From: Gammaproteobacteria bacterium RIFCSPHIGHO2_12_FULL_35_23
GTDB lineage: Bacteria; Pseudomonadota; Gammaproteobacteria; UBA12402
DNA length: 64,000 bases
Reading direction: 5' to 3'
Assembly: GCA_001801465.1 (NCBI GenBank)
Contig: MGXT01000018.1
Coordinates: forward strand, 1 to 64,000
Shown here: one piece after another, positions 1 to 8,793 of the stretch
Numbering within the stretch: position 1 is the first letter of the stretch
How the letters are laid out: each line of letters opens with the position of its first letter
The notes under the pieces: model-generated
What the model was told of the DNA's origin: nothing
Seen by the model: only the letters and a program-made list of their open reading frames with translations
Databases searched by the model: none
Translations under genes and position numbers: made by a program

Positions 1-2
1 TG

Positions 3-881
3 GGAGTAAGACATAATTTAAAGCACTCAATTATTAATATACTTAAGCATAATCGCGATGGTTCAAGGAATACTCAAGCAACAAGAAAGAAAAGATTAAT
101 GTTAGTGGCAGATCAATTGGTAGATGAAGGATATCAATTGGAACATGTTAATAAACTTAAATATAAGCATGTACAACATTTAGTTAAGTATTGGCTTAAT
201 CAAGGATTAAGTCCTGGCACGATTAAAAACCGAATGACAGATTTACGCTGGGTAACACAAAAACTAGGAAAGCATGATTTAATTCCTGCTAATAATTATA
301 CGCTAGATATTCCAAGGCGAGAGTATGTTACTAATAAAGATAAATCTATCATTTTAATAGAAGAGCAGCTGTCAAAAATCCAAGATTCTAATATAAAGCT
401 TAGCCTAATTTTGCAGCAGGCTTTTGGATTAAGACGGGGAGAAAGTATCAAGATCCGTATCAATCAAGCGGTAGTAAATGATCAGCTTCATCTCCAGGGT
501 TCATGGTGCAAAAATGGCCGCGCTAGAGTGGTAAAAATCCAATATGCTGAGCAATGGGAGGCTATTAAGCTTTGTAAAGCTTATGTTGGTAACACAAACC
601 ATTCATTAATTCCGATTGAAAAAACTTACTATCAGCAGCTAAAAAAATATGAGAATGAATTAATCAATGCTGGTATTAATAAGGCGCATGGACTTCGTCA
701 TGCCTATGCTCAACGGCGTTACCAAGATTTAACAGGCAGATCATGTGCAGCGAGAGGAGGGTTATTGAAACAAGAAATGACTGAAGATCAGTTAAGATTA
801 GATAAAACTGCACGACAAGTTATAAGCATTGAGCTTGGGCATGAACGTTTGGAATTAGTAGCCGTCTATTGTGGAAAGTAA
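3..881 (+). CDS. Tyrosine-type integrase, 5' end outside the window
   Basis: Phage/island integrase with an N-terminal SAM-like DNA-binding part and a C-terminal catalytic domain. The frame is open from the left edge, and the residues before the internal ATG at 99 read like the usual N-terminus of this family (a basic DGSRNTQATRKKR stretch). I therefore extend the gene past the edge and treat it as partial. Visible catalytic elements are the first Arg in FGLRRGES, HGLRHAYAQ (His-x-x-Arg box), a late GHERLE His, and the presumed Tyr nucleophile in the C-terminal VYCGK. The 3' end and the 70 bp after it are almost repeated, inverted, at 20,692-20,790. It probably mobilised the island to its right. 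I am sure of the family but not of current activity. Confidence 0.85.
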   Translation, partial: GVRHNLKHSIINILKHNRDGSRNTQATRKKRLMLVADQLVDEGYQLEHVNKLKYKHVQHLVKYWLNQGLSPGTIKNRMTDLRWVTQKLGKHDLIPANNYTLDIPRREYVTNKDKSIILIEEQLSKIQDSNIKLSLILQQAFGLRRGESIKIRINQAVVNDQLHLQGSWCKNGRARVVKIQYAEQWEAIKLCKAYVGNTNHSLIPIEKTYYQQLKKYENELINAGINKAHGLRHAYAQRRYQDLTGRSCAARGGLLKQEMTEDQLRLDKTARQVISIELGHERLELVAVYCGK

Positions 882-884
882 GTG

Positions 885-951
885 ATTATGTAAAGTTGAC
901 TCTAAAAACCCAGTAAAATCAACACATCATTTTCAAAACACTTTACATAAT
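885..951 (+). repeat. Integrase-associated inverted-repeat element, left copy (att-like)
   Basis: Three bases after the integrase stop, ATTATGTAAAGT (885-896) is matched by its exact reverse complement at 940-951, 43 bp further on. Between the arms lies AGTAAAATCAAC (912-923). The same arrangement recurs inverted at 20,692-20,757, behind the second integrase: same arms, nearly the same spacing, and AGTAATATCAAC in the middle. Conservation of non-coding sequence tied to integrase 3' ends suggests a recombination site, although a bidirectional terminator is possible because the arms could form a hairpin. The remaining bases to 1173 show no recognisable gene. Confidence 0.6.
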
Positions 952-1173
952 ATGCAGGTAGACTTCGATCACAATAACGCATAGGTATATCCTCTATAGA
1001 GATTGAAGCCATTGCAGCAGAGATTTATTCCCGAAGGAATTTTAGGTATTGGTGTTGGACTAACTATTTTCAATAGCAACACGTTTCATTTCAAGGGTTG
1101 CTCTGACATAATATTTATGTAATGTTATTTCATAATATTTACCTATAAAAATGATATTTTATGTCAAAAGGTA

Positions 1174-2382
1174 TTAACTAGCTAACTTATTAATTGATGT
1201 ATTGTAAGCATTTCTTTCAGCAATTAGTGATTTTATTATTAAAGCAGTTCTTTTTGCACCAATTTCACCAATAAAAAAGAAATGGTTTCCTGGAGTGATA
1301 GCTATAGTAAATTTTTTCGGTGCTCTTAATACCAAATCAGATATTTTCCTCCATGTATCACCTGTTGTCATATTGCTTTTTGTTTTTTTTAAAATATCGT
1401 AATATACATTGCGTGATATTATTGAGCTCCAGTCATGTGGTGTAAAAAAAGCATTATCATCATCAGTATAAGAAGTATCATAGATTACAGCAATTGGAGG
1501 ATAATTGCTGTAATCAAAACCTTGAGTGTCTTGCAATGTCGCGTTTATATCATTAATAAATTTCCCATGATTATATCTTTTTTGTGTACCTAATAATGCA
1601 ACTGGTAAATTCCCTATAAATTTCGATTGATATATACCTTTAGGAATAATGACATGTTTATTGATTTCATCTTGCATATTTAGTTGATTTATAAACCAAG
1701 CATCAAACCAATCATTTAACGGTTTAGGAGAAACCATTCCATTAGGTAACATTTTAATATTTGGCAGAATAGGATTATTTGGCTCTTTAAATAATCCACG
1801 TAAAGGTGGATCGGCAGATAAACCAATAAATAATACAACATTAAGACCTTGATTTTTACATAACTTATTTGTTTTAACGGCAGTGTAGCCAGCAAAACTC
1901 CAGGCAAGTATTACAATATTTTTAGATAAATGATGTTTTTTTATTATAAAATTAGATGCTAGAGTTATTTGATCGGCCCAATCAGTGATAGTAAAGTTAG
2001 GGTATACTTTACTAAACACTTTATTTTCAATTGGATATGAAACGGCTAAAAATGGGTATCCTTCTTTATGTAACCAAAACTCTAAAAAGTCTTTTTTATT
2101 CCCACCTGGATAACCATATGAAATTCGTGCGAGATGTGATGCGCCAGGAACAAATACAACTAATGGTTTATTTTTATTTCCAGGAAGGTATTTTATAATT
2201 GCAGGATAGCCAGCTAAAATTTTTATTTTTTCACCAGAATATAAGGTCGCTTTATTATTTGAAGAATTATTTGTTGAATTAAAGTTAAGTTTTGTAGAAG
2301 AATTTTGTGTTTCTGCTAGAACAATAGAAGTAGTAAATAGTAATAATAGCACGCTTAAAGTAACGTATATAAACGAATACAT
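1174..2382 (-). CDS. Secreted alpha/beta-hydrolase-like protein, last gene of the TOMM operon
   Basis: A 402-residue protein starting with a clear signal peptide: a hydrophobic stretch within the first 24 residues ending in VLAE. The ATG at 2382 is chosen because an AAAGGA box precedes it and the signal sequence then begins at residue 1; a longer in-frame start at 2424 lacks this. The fold is suggested by a nucleophile-elbow motif LAWSFAGY (an Ala replaces the usual first Gly of GxSxG), an Asp-rich YDTSYTDDD segment and a late GNHFFF that could supply the His. The substrate is unknown. It lies 10 bp after the acetyltransferase gene and probably shares its transcript. It could trim or hydrolyse the exported RiPP, act in self-protection, or be unrelated. 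Confidence 0.6.
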   Translation of the reverse strand: MYSFIYVTLSVLLLLFTTSIVLAETQNSSTKLNFNSTNNSSNNKATLYSGEKIKILAGYPAIIKYLPGNKNKPLVVFVPGASHLARISYGYPGGNKKDFLEFWLHKEGYPFLAVSYPIENKVFSKVYPNFTITDWADQITLASNFIIKKHHLSKNIVILAWSFAGYTAVKTNKLCKNQGLNVVLFIGLSADPPLRGLFKEPNNPILPNIKMLPNGMVSPKPLNDWFDAWFINQLNMQDEINKHVIIPKGIYQSKFIGNLPVALLGTQKRYNHGKFINDINATLQDTQGFDYSNYPPIAVIYDTSYTDDDNAFFTPHDWSSIISRNVYYDILKKTKSNMTTGDTWRKISDLVLRAPKKFTIAITPGNHFFFIGEIGAKRTALIIKSLIAERNAYNTSINKLAS

Positions 2383-2392
2383 TTTAAATCCT

Positions 2393-2920
2393 TTAGTCAA
2401 ATAAAGCTGTTTTAATAAGTTCATAACGATTTACTTCATGTTTTATACTTAGCATACTTGGCTTTGTTTTATATGTTTTCAGTAGTTTGAATCCACATTT
2501 TATTAAGATTTTATTTGGACCAGGATTATCACTTTTAGGCTCACAAAGAATTTTTTTCAGCGAAAAATGATTAAAATAATAGCGTATAGCCTTTTTAAAA
2601 AAAATGGTTCCTATTCCGTGTTTACGTAATTCAGGAACCCATAAATGAAGATGAATAAATGCTTCTTTTCCAAAGATTATATTATTTATATTACAATGAC
2701 CAATAAGAACGTTATTATGAAACCAGCCAAGATAAAAAAATTTACGCTCTTCTAAAGGCTGCTTACTGTCGTCAATTAATAACTTAACCCATTCATCACG
2801 TCGCATAAAATTTTTTCTGTCAGACCCCATTCTTAAATCATCTTCTGGAGTTAAATTTAAAAAATAATCTACAACTTTTTCTAATTCTTTTTCAGTTAGT
2901 GGCCGTATTTCTTTATTCAT
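2393..2920 (-). CDS. GNAT-family N-acetyltransferase (RimJ/RimL type) in the TOMM operon
   Basis: 175 residues with the GNAT pattern: a central strand (NINNIIFGKEAFIHLHLWVP) followed by the acetyl-CoA loop region RKHGIGTIFFKKA, then a C-terminal NPGPNKILIKCGFK resembling the usual N-x-(A/P)-x-x-x-x-x-x-x-GF motif. Its start overlaps the stop of the upstream MFS gene by 4 bases (ATGA), which points to translational coupling. Acetylation of the modified peptide, for tailoring or detoxification, is the natural guess from context. The substrate cannot be read from the sequence. Confidence 0.75.
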   Translation of the reverse strand: MNKEIRPLTEKELEKVVDYFLNLTPEDDLRMGSDRKNFMRRDEWVKLLIDDSKQPLEERKFFYLGWFHNNVLIGHCNINNIIFGKEAFIHLHLWVPELRKHGIGTIFFKKAIRYYFNHFSLKKILCEPKSDNPGPNKILIKCGFKLLKTYKTKPSMLSIKHEVNRYELIKTALFD

Positions 2921-4104
2921 AATTTATCCTTTACTAAAAATAAAAAGCATAATAATGGAATCGAGCAAATTATTAAGGACGTTGACCATAACAATAGACC
3001 ATTTGGATTGTGTGCCAAAATAAAACTACTTAATAACGGCGATAATATAAAGGTCGTAGCATATAATGTTTGATAAACTCCCATGTAGAATCCTCTAAGT
3101 TCTATACGAGCATTTTGAAAAATTAAAATATATGATACAGGCATAAATAACATTTCACCTATTGTAATAATAAGCATGCTTATTATTGCTATCATAAATA
3201 GATGGTTAAATAATAATATAAAAAATCCTATGCCTAGAATTATAGAGCCAATGCTCATTAATAAGAACTGTGGAATCCTGCTACATAATTTAACAATACT
3301 CATTTGAAATAATCCTATCATTAATGAGTTAATTACAAATAGGATTGCTAATTTATGAGAATTAAAATGATACTGGCTAGATAAAAATAATGAATAAGAA
3401 GATCCTAGCTGATTAAATACCAACATACCTAGAAAAAAACATAGCAAGCTAATTAGTAAAAATTTCTCCTTTAAAAATTCTATTTTAGGTTTTAATTTAC
3501 AGATTTTCTGCTCTTTGTGTTTCTGCTTTAAAGATAATAAAATTATTATGGTTACTAGACTGCTTAGAGCAGCCAAAATAAATATTTCTTTATAATCACT
3601 AAGAGTAATCCATCCTGCAATTCCATATGAAATAGCACAGCCAATATTAAATAACATATATCTCAATCCATTTATTTTAACTTGATCCTGTATGGGTGTT
3701 ATATTCATCAAATAAATTCGAGATGCTGGTGAAAAAGCGGCATTTGTACATCCTAAAGCCGCAAGTATTAAAAATACTATCCAGTTAGGAGATCTTATAA
3801 AATAAGCCAAAATAGTGCCGAGAAAATATAGGGAAATTGAAATGACCGATATTTTGTAAGGTGAAAATTGATCACATAGCTTGCCGCCATAAAAGGAACC
3901 AATAATAAAACCAACTCCAAAAAATGAAAGTATTATTCCGGTCTGTCGTATAGAATAATTTAAACTATGCTTTAAATATAAAGGTAAAAACATAATGCTT
4001 GCATAGCCTAATGAATACGTAAAAGTAAAAAATAACGTATTAAAAATATCTTTGGATATAACTTTATTAGGATAAAAATTATTTTTTATAAAATGTAAGC
4101 TCAT
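2917..4104 (-). CDS. MFS transporter, probable exporter of the TOMM product
   Basis: 395 residues with about 12 hydrophobic segments and MFS signature loops. FGVGFIIGSFYGGKLCDQF between helices 2 and 3 is the usual G-x-x-x-D region of drug-type MFS proteins. It sits between the dehydrogenase gene (21-bp gap) and the acetyltransferase gene (4-base overlap) on the same strand, so it belongs to the RiPP operon. Export of the mature peptide or of a small modified fragment is inferred from position. Import of a precursor is less likely. Confidence 0.8.
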   Translation of the reverse strand: MSLHFIKNNFYPNKVISKDIFNTLFFTFTYSLGYASIMFLPLYLKHSLNYSIRQTGIILSFFGVGFIIGSFYGGKLCDQFSPYKISVISISLYFLGTILAYFIRSPNWIVFLILAALGCTNAAFSPASRIYLMNITPIQDQVKINGLRYMLFNIGCAISYGIAGWITLSDYKEIFILAALSSLVTIIILLSLKQKHKEQKICKLKPKIEFLKEKFLLISLLCFFLGMLVFNQLGSSYSLFLSSQYHFNSHKLAILFVINSLMIGLFQMSIVKLCSRIPQFLLMSIGSIILGIGFFILLFNHLFMIAIISMLIITIGEMLFMPVSYILIFQNARIELRGFYMGVYQTLYATTFILSPLLSSFILAHNPNGLLLWSTSLIICSIPLLCFLFLVKDKL

Positions 4105-4125
4105 TAGAATTATCTTTTAATACAA

Positions 4126-4851
4126 TTAAAAATTTATGGAAAACATATATACTACAGAACTTATTAATCCATCGATGTTTAACAAATGATTCGCATCTTC
4201 TTCTGAATAACCACCTATATTAACACAGGACATTCCCAATGCCGTGGCAACTAAGTTAAAATTTTGCGCAATATGCCCAGCTTCAAGTAAAGTGAAACGG
4301 TAGCCTCGTTCCCCATATTTTGCAGTGGGTTTAGAGAAATTTGCTACTAAAAAAAATAATAATGTAGAGTTTGCTAATTCTTTTTGCAATAATATCCGAT
4401 CCATAATTGGTTGACTCATGTTATTTGTATATCTAGTAATTGTTAGAGAGTCAGGACAATAATAATATATTCCAGGTAAAAATTCAGGATATTCTTTAGT
4501 TAGATTACAATGAAAATATATCTCAATTGGAAATAATGCTCCTGCTGAAGGGGCTGTTCTGACGGGGTGTTCTTTATTATCTCTGATGCAATAACTATTA
4601 ATTAATAGCCTTGATAATAATTTTAAATTAATAGAAGCTTTAGATATTTTTCTTGACGATTCTCTTTTCATTAAAACCTCTCCTAGAGGAGTATCAATTT
4701 TTTCTTCAAAAGATAGATGAATAGGAGGAATATTAATTAATATTTCCTTATTAATTTTTTTTTCACTACACCAACTTGGTATTCTTGAGTTGAGATGAAA
4801 CGTTTTCCATAGATCATCTTTATCTAAAAGAAGTTGCTCCCAAGTTAGCAT
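4126..4851 (-). CDS. SagB-type FMN-dependent azoline dehydrogenase
   Basis: 241 residues of the nitroreductase fold. The N-terminal half holds RESSRKISKASINLKLLSRLL and PVRTAPSAGALFPIEIY, the FMN-binding signature of SagB-like TOMM dehydrogenases. The C-terminal half holds KYGERGYRFTLLEAGHIAQN, whose Lys-Tyr pair corresponds to the catalytic pair described for this family. These enzymes oxidise thiazolines/oxazolines to thiazoles/oxazoles. It lies 13 bp downstream of the cyclodehydratase gene on the same strand. Length is slightly short for SagB but similar to stand-alone members. Identification is strong. Confidence 0.88.
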   Translation of the reverse strand: MLTWEQLLLDKDDLWKTFHLNSRIPSWCSEKKINKEILINIPPIHLSFEEKIDTPLGEVLMKRESSRKISKASINLKLLSRLLINSYCIRDNKEHPVRTAPSAGALFPIEIYFHCNLTKEYPEFLPGIYYYCPDSLTITRYTNNMSQPIMDRILLQKELANSTLLFFLVANFSKPTAKYGERGYRFTLLEAGHIAQNFNLVATALGMSCVNIGGYSEEDANHLLNIDGLISSVVYMFSINF

Positions 4852-4864
4852 ATATTCCTCCCAA

Positions 4865-7153
4865 TTATGGATATGGATGTGGAGTTTTATTAAGAATACT
4901 GTTTTTTACGGTAAAACCTAAATGTATAGGTACAGAATTTAATCTAGCACAAGCAAATTGCTCATAACCATATCCAAAAGAAAGTGGATGAGCATTTGGT
5001 AAAATGGCTCGAATAACAAATAAGCCAAGGCTTGCAATGTCTTCTGAAGTGATATTTGCAAGATATATATCTAATCCCGCTTTAAATACTTTGTTTGCTA
5101 ATATTTGCAGTAAATCATCTGCTATTGGTAAATCTATTTTAGAGAAATTATTATAATCTATTATTATTTTTGATTTTTTTAAAAATTCAAGATGTATTAA
5201 GTTCTTTTTATTGTGCCAATAGAGCACATGATCTTTTTGTGTATTAACTATCTTGGAGTCAATTTTGGATATTTCTATTTTTTGTTTTTTAAGATGAGCT
5301 CCATATTGACGAGAAAGTTCTAATTCTTCAAGTGCTGATAAGATTGTAGTTTCAGCAGAAGTAGTGCATGCCCCTGCCATTACTAATGGAGGTTGATCAG
5401 TACGATTTGATTCCATCAGGGCAAGAACGGCTGGAACATTAATGTCAGTAGTGATATTAAATAATTTAATATCAAGGCCTCTTGATTGATAATTTTTTAA
5501 AATATTCTTGATATTTATGGGGAGTGAATTAAAGTCAATCAGTGGAGGAGATAACTGTTTTCTCCAAAAAATCATAAAGGCGTCTCGTTCAATCACTTCA
5601 CAGATTGCGCGAATTGCAGCAGTTTCGTATGAATCATGGCATGCTAATCCGGTGGAAATATTTTGTATAATTTTGCTTTCATCAGGGTCATTATGATAAG
5701 GTAAATAAACCATGGAAGCGGGTACAAATACTTCTGTTTTCGTTTTGAAATTAATAGCTTTTGCCCATCTTATTTTTGTATCATGATTAAACCGAGAGTA
5801 TTTAGGATGAGTTTGGTAAAATTCATTTGAATATAAGGTTATATGCTCTGGCGATAAGGCGTTTTTTTTAATATTTTTAAATGAAGAAAATAGGAGTGTT
5901 TCTTTATCATAAATAGCAGAACAATACCGTTCTATGCCTTCCCCAATAGCCTTTAAAATAGCTCGTTCTTTTGAAATAGCAACTCCTTTGCTATAGCGGA
6001 TATTATTTTGGTTGCAAAACATGTTGGTATTGCATGTATAAGCGTAATAATGATGTATATCCTGAATATATAATTCAGGATATACACGACTGACTCTTTG
6101 AATAATTCCAAATTTTTTATCTATTAGATCTGGGATAAGGTTTTTTAAAGTAATTTTTTTACTGTTATGAAAATTAAGCATTTGTTGAGTTCCACAAAAA
6201 CAGCCGGGAATTTTAATAATTTTTGAAGGAACAGCCTGCTGATTAATAAGGCATATGTCAGTTATTTTATTAAATAGGGGAGGGATTAGCCCTGTAAAAT
6301 TATTAATTATCTCGATACATGCAAAACTTGCTACAGCATCAACCATACATGAATGATAACCATTTATAAAAGTAGAAGTAATTTCTTTTTCAGACTGTTG
6401 CTCAGCTTGAAAAATAGAAGGATTCTCGATATTTGCAATAAATCTTTTAGAAGCACATTCAAAACATGCTGGACAACCTGGAAACACGAAAGGTCCAATA
6501 TAAGCATGTAAGTTATTAATGATAATTGGATAAAAGTGTTTTTTTTGGTTAAGACAATTTTTATTTAAAACTCTTAAAATATTTCTTTGATTATGTGTCG
6601 CCACAGCAAGAATACAATCGAATGAAGAAAAATCATTATTTATAGGAGTAATGAATGGTGTTTTTATTGTTTCATACTTGATATTATCAAGAGGCATATT
6701 AAGATTTGGTTCAAACAAAAGAGAGCAATTCTTAAAACCAGCATTTTCGAGCGAGCGCATTAAAGTTACACTAAATTCATTTATTCCCAAAATGGCTAGT
6801 TTTATCGAAGCAAGTTTTTCTCTAATTTCAGTAGGGGTTTGTTTAAAATGCCAATAGAAAATAGCTTCTGGTTCATCATCAGTATAATTTTCAGTTCCTT
6901 CAGTATCAGATACAATAATTATTATATTGTTTTGAATAAGAACAGAAATAATTTGCTGTAAATTAAAGTGAAAGTTTTCGTCAAAATATGTAAGTAACTC
7001 AGATTCTGTTATAGGTTGTTTAAGGATTTTTAAGAGCTTTTTAATAGGGTAGTAAAATTCTAAATTAGGAAATTTTATTTTGGTAATTCCTCGGATTACA
7101 TAAACTGCATCCGCAGCATGGATAACCTGAGCAATATATGAGCGAATACGCAT
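4865..7153 (-). CDS. Fused TOMM cyclodehydratase (leader-binding/ThiF-like domain plus YcaO domain)
   Basis: 762 residues, matching the length of fused cyclodehydratases such as those of cyanobactin clusters. Residues about 1-90 look like a winged-helix peptide-recognition element. Residues about 110-300 are an E1/ThiF-like domain (IKLAILGINEF) with a zinc tetracysteine made of CPACFEC and GCFCG. Residues about 370-762 are YcaO, with the ATP-binding acidic segments AIGEGIERYC and AICEVIERDAF. The protein ends in PHPYP, the PxPxP C-terminus typical of azoline-forming YcaO proteins. It uses ATP to cyclise Cys, Ser or Thr of the precursor to azolines. The start is preceded by GAGGAAA. It follows the precursor gene by 73 bp. 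Confidence 0.93.
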   Translation of the reverse strand: MRIRSYIAQVIHAADAVYVIRGITKIKFPNLEFYYPIKKLLKILKQPITESELLTYFDENFHFNLQQIISVLIQNNIIIIVSDTEGTENYTDDEPEAIFYWHFKQTPTEIREKLASIKLAILGINEFSVTLMRSLENAGFKNCSLLFEPNLNMPLDNIKYETIKTPFITPINNDFSSFDCILAVATHNQRNILRVLNKNCLNQKKHFYPIIINNLHAYIGPFVFPGCPACFECASKRFIANIENPSIFQAEQQSEKEITSTFINGYHSCMVDAVASFACIEIINNFTGLIPPLFNKITDICLINQQAVPSKIIKIPGCFCGTQQMLNFHNSKKITLKNLIPDLIDKKFGIIQRVSRVYPELYIQDIHHYYAYTCNTNMFCNQNNIRYSKGVAISKERAILKAIGEGIERYCSAIYDKETLLFSSFKNIKKNALSPEHITLYSNEFYQTHPKYSRFNHDTKIRWAKAINFKTKTEVFVPASMVYLPYHNDPDESKIIQNISTGLACHDSYETAAIRAICEVIERDAFMIFWRKQLSPPLIDFNSLPINIKNILKNYQSRGLDIKLFNITTDINVPAVLALMESNRTDQPPLVMAGACTTSAETTILSALEELELSRQYGAHLKKQKIEISKIDSKIVNTQKDHVLYWHNKKNLIHLEFLKKSKIIIDYNNFSKIDLPIADDLLQILANKVFKAGLDIYLANITSEDIASLGLFVIRAILPNAHPLSFGYGYEQFACARLNSVPIHLGFTVKNSILNKTPHPYP

Positions 7154-7226
7154 CTTGAGTCAATTTCCTCGTGTATTTTTTGATAACTCAAAATACTAAG
7201 AAAATAACAGTTAAATTTATTATAAA

Positions 7227-7367
7227 TTATTCTTCTGTTTCTTCGGTAACATATGCACAGTGAGTAATTTTCTCTTGCGCTTGTTCTTGAAGATAAGAAG
7301 CAAGATCATCATTCAATTGTAAATTAATTGAATCAATTACTTCAAATTTAATGTTATTGTCTGACAT
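7227..7367 (-). CDS. TOMM/LAP precursor peptide (46 residues)
   Basis: A short gene at the head of the operon with a strong ribosome site (AAAGGAG, 6 bases before ATG). The peptide begins MSDNNIKFEVIDSINLQL, has an acidic/amphipathic middle (NDDLASYLQEQAQEK), and ends ITHCAYVTEETEE. The first ~30 residues look like a leader. The tail holds the only Cys plus three Thr, so the likely core is small, with Cys37 the best candidate for a thiazole. No Gly-Gly cleavage site is visible. Position, ribosome site and composition make this the substrate of the cyclodehydratase. The leader/core boundary is inference. Confidence 0.82.
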   Translation of the reverse strand: MSDNNIKFEVIDSINLQLNDDLASYLQEQAQEKITHCAYVTEETEE

Positions 7368-7383
7368 TTTCGACTCCTTTAAA

Positions 7384-7426
7384 CCAAATTTGGCTAATAT
7401 TATATCACCAATACATTAGCTGCAAG
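7384..7426 (-). promoter_or_regulatory. Probable sigma-70 promoter and small palindrome upstream of the TOMM operon
   Basis: On the minus strand a perfect TATAAT (7399-7404), preceded directly by TGA (an extended -10), sits 16 bp from a CTTGCA -35 (7421-7426). Just downstream, in the expected start region, is the 10-bp palindrome CCAAATTTGG (7384-7393), which could be an operator. It would give a leader of about 25 nt before the precursor ATG. Confidence 0.55.
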
Positions 7427-7495
7427 CTAAAAACCTATTTTCTTACAGTAATTCTTGACACATATGTGAAATGAATACTTAATTTGACTTTTAAG

Positions 7496-8227
7496 TTATT
7501 CAAATAATGCATCTTTTTCAAATATTGCAAATGGATTAAAATCAATATTGTAATCATAAGTATCTATATGCTCAATTTTTTTCAATGCTCTTACCACTAA
7601 GGTTGCAGGGTATGCTGCTGCGAAAGCAAAAATAATTTTATATGAATATGAACATAACATCAGTACTGCTAAGTCATGTAGTGATGATGTTTTACCTAAA
7701 AATATCATGGGCATAGAAATCATGACTAAAACAGCTTCGCCTATTAAAGATGAACCTATGCTTCTTAGCCAAAAGTACTTTCCGCCAGTAAGAATTTTTA
7801 ATTTCGAAACAGCGTAAATATTAATAAATATGCCAGCAAGTACACCAAGAACTTCGCCAGCGCTTCCTCTTAACAAATCAGCAAAAACAAAATTATAAAT
7901 ATGTTGTAGTTCTAAAGTTGGAGAGGGTAGCTGTACTAATAATGCAGTAGTTAGTCCAAATAAAGTATCACAAAGAAAAACAATCCAAATTAATTTTCTG
8001 GCTATGCTGTAGCCATAAACTTCTGCAATAATATCTGTTATTGCATAAGTAAAGGGAAAGACTAAAGTTTCAGCAGAAAAAAATAACATATGGATTCTCA
8101 CAAATTTATAACATAAGGCAGCTGAAATAAGGTCTGCGGTAAGATAAAGCATAGCCATAAAGGTTAATAATCTATAACCTTTCGGATTATCTCTTTTTCT
8201 TTGATCCAAGTCAGTTACTGTATTCAT
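7496..8227 (-). CDS. Queuosine precursor transporter (YhhQ/VUT family)
   Basis: 243 residues with about six membrane segments. The family hallmark is FPFTYAITDIIAEVYGYSIARKLIW, seen here in full near residues 56-80, together with a C-terminal YKIIFAFAAAYPATLVVRALKK. Members import preQ0/preQ1 for tRNA queuosine synthesis in the inner membrane. It follows a hypothetical gene by 41 bp on the same strand. Its place between two clusters, one based on GTP-derived pterin-like chemistry, is curious, but preQ uptake is an adequate explanation. No preQ1 riboswitch is evident. Confidence 0.88.
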   Translation of the reverse strand: MNTVTDLDQRKRDNPKGYRLLTFMAMLYLTADLISAALCYKFVRIHMLFFSAETLVFPFTYAITDIIAEVYGYSIARKLIWIVFLCDTLFGLTTALLVQLPSPTLELQHIYNFVFADLLRGSAGEVLGVLAGIFINIYAVSKLKILTGGKYFWLRSIGSSLIGEAVLVMISMPMIFLGKTSSLHDLAVLMLCSYSYKIIFAFAAAYPATLVVRALKKIEHIDTYDYNIDFNPFAIFEKDALFE

Positions 8228-8268
8228 TAAAATCCCCTGGTTAATTTTTAATTAATTTATATAGTCAA

Positions 8269-8793
8269 CTAATCCGATTTTTTAAATTGTTCTAAAGCTT
8301 CTTCTTTTTGTTTTTTCTCAGCTTTTATGCTTTCGCAGGCTAATGTATACCCTACAACATGGGCATCATTAGGATTGAGATTCTTTAAAATATCTTTCTC
8401 ATTAATTATTTCATCAGCAGTTCTGGTGACAACTTTAGTATCGCCTTTTTTTCTAAGTGCAAAAATAAGTTTCTCGTCATTTTCAGAGAGTTGTTTTGCT
8501 AAGATTTTATATTTAGGACTATTTATCCCTAAATAGCCGAGATAGGTTAAAGCTCTGATGTCGCAAGGCGAGAATCTATTTACGTATTCATCTTTTGCCA
8601 ATATTTCTTCTGGTTTAGCATTAAAGGCAAGATTTTTATTAATTATTTGGATTTTTGCTATATATTCACCATTTGTATCTTCAAAAACAGCAATAAGTCT
8701 ATGGGTTGGAATAAATACATTTATCTTTTCATTTTTTGCAAAATAGCCCATGAAATGAGCAATATTTTTTTTTATCTTAGAATAAATAGTCAT
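8269..8793 (-). CDS. Hypothetical protein coupled to the S24 regulator
   Basis: 174 residues, lysine-rich, with no membrane segment. I do not recognise the family. The N-terminal third looks beta-rich, the middle (AKDEYVNRFSPCDIRALTYLGYLG) and C-terminus helical, with a charged tail (KAEKKQKEEALEQFKK). Its ATG overlaps the end of the upstream regulator gene by 4 bases, so the two are translated from one message. A partner or target of that regulator is possible. Confidence 0.65.
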   Translation of the reverse strand: MTIYSKIKKNIAHFMGYFAKNEKINVFIPTHRLIAVFEDTNGEYIAKIQIINKNLAFNAKPEEILAKDEYVNRFSPCDIRALTYLGYLGINSPKYKILAKQLSENDEKLIFALRKKGDTKVVTRTADEIINEKDILKNLNPNDAHVVGYTLACESIKAEKKQKEEALEQFKKSD

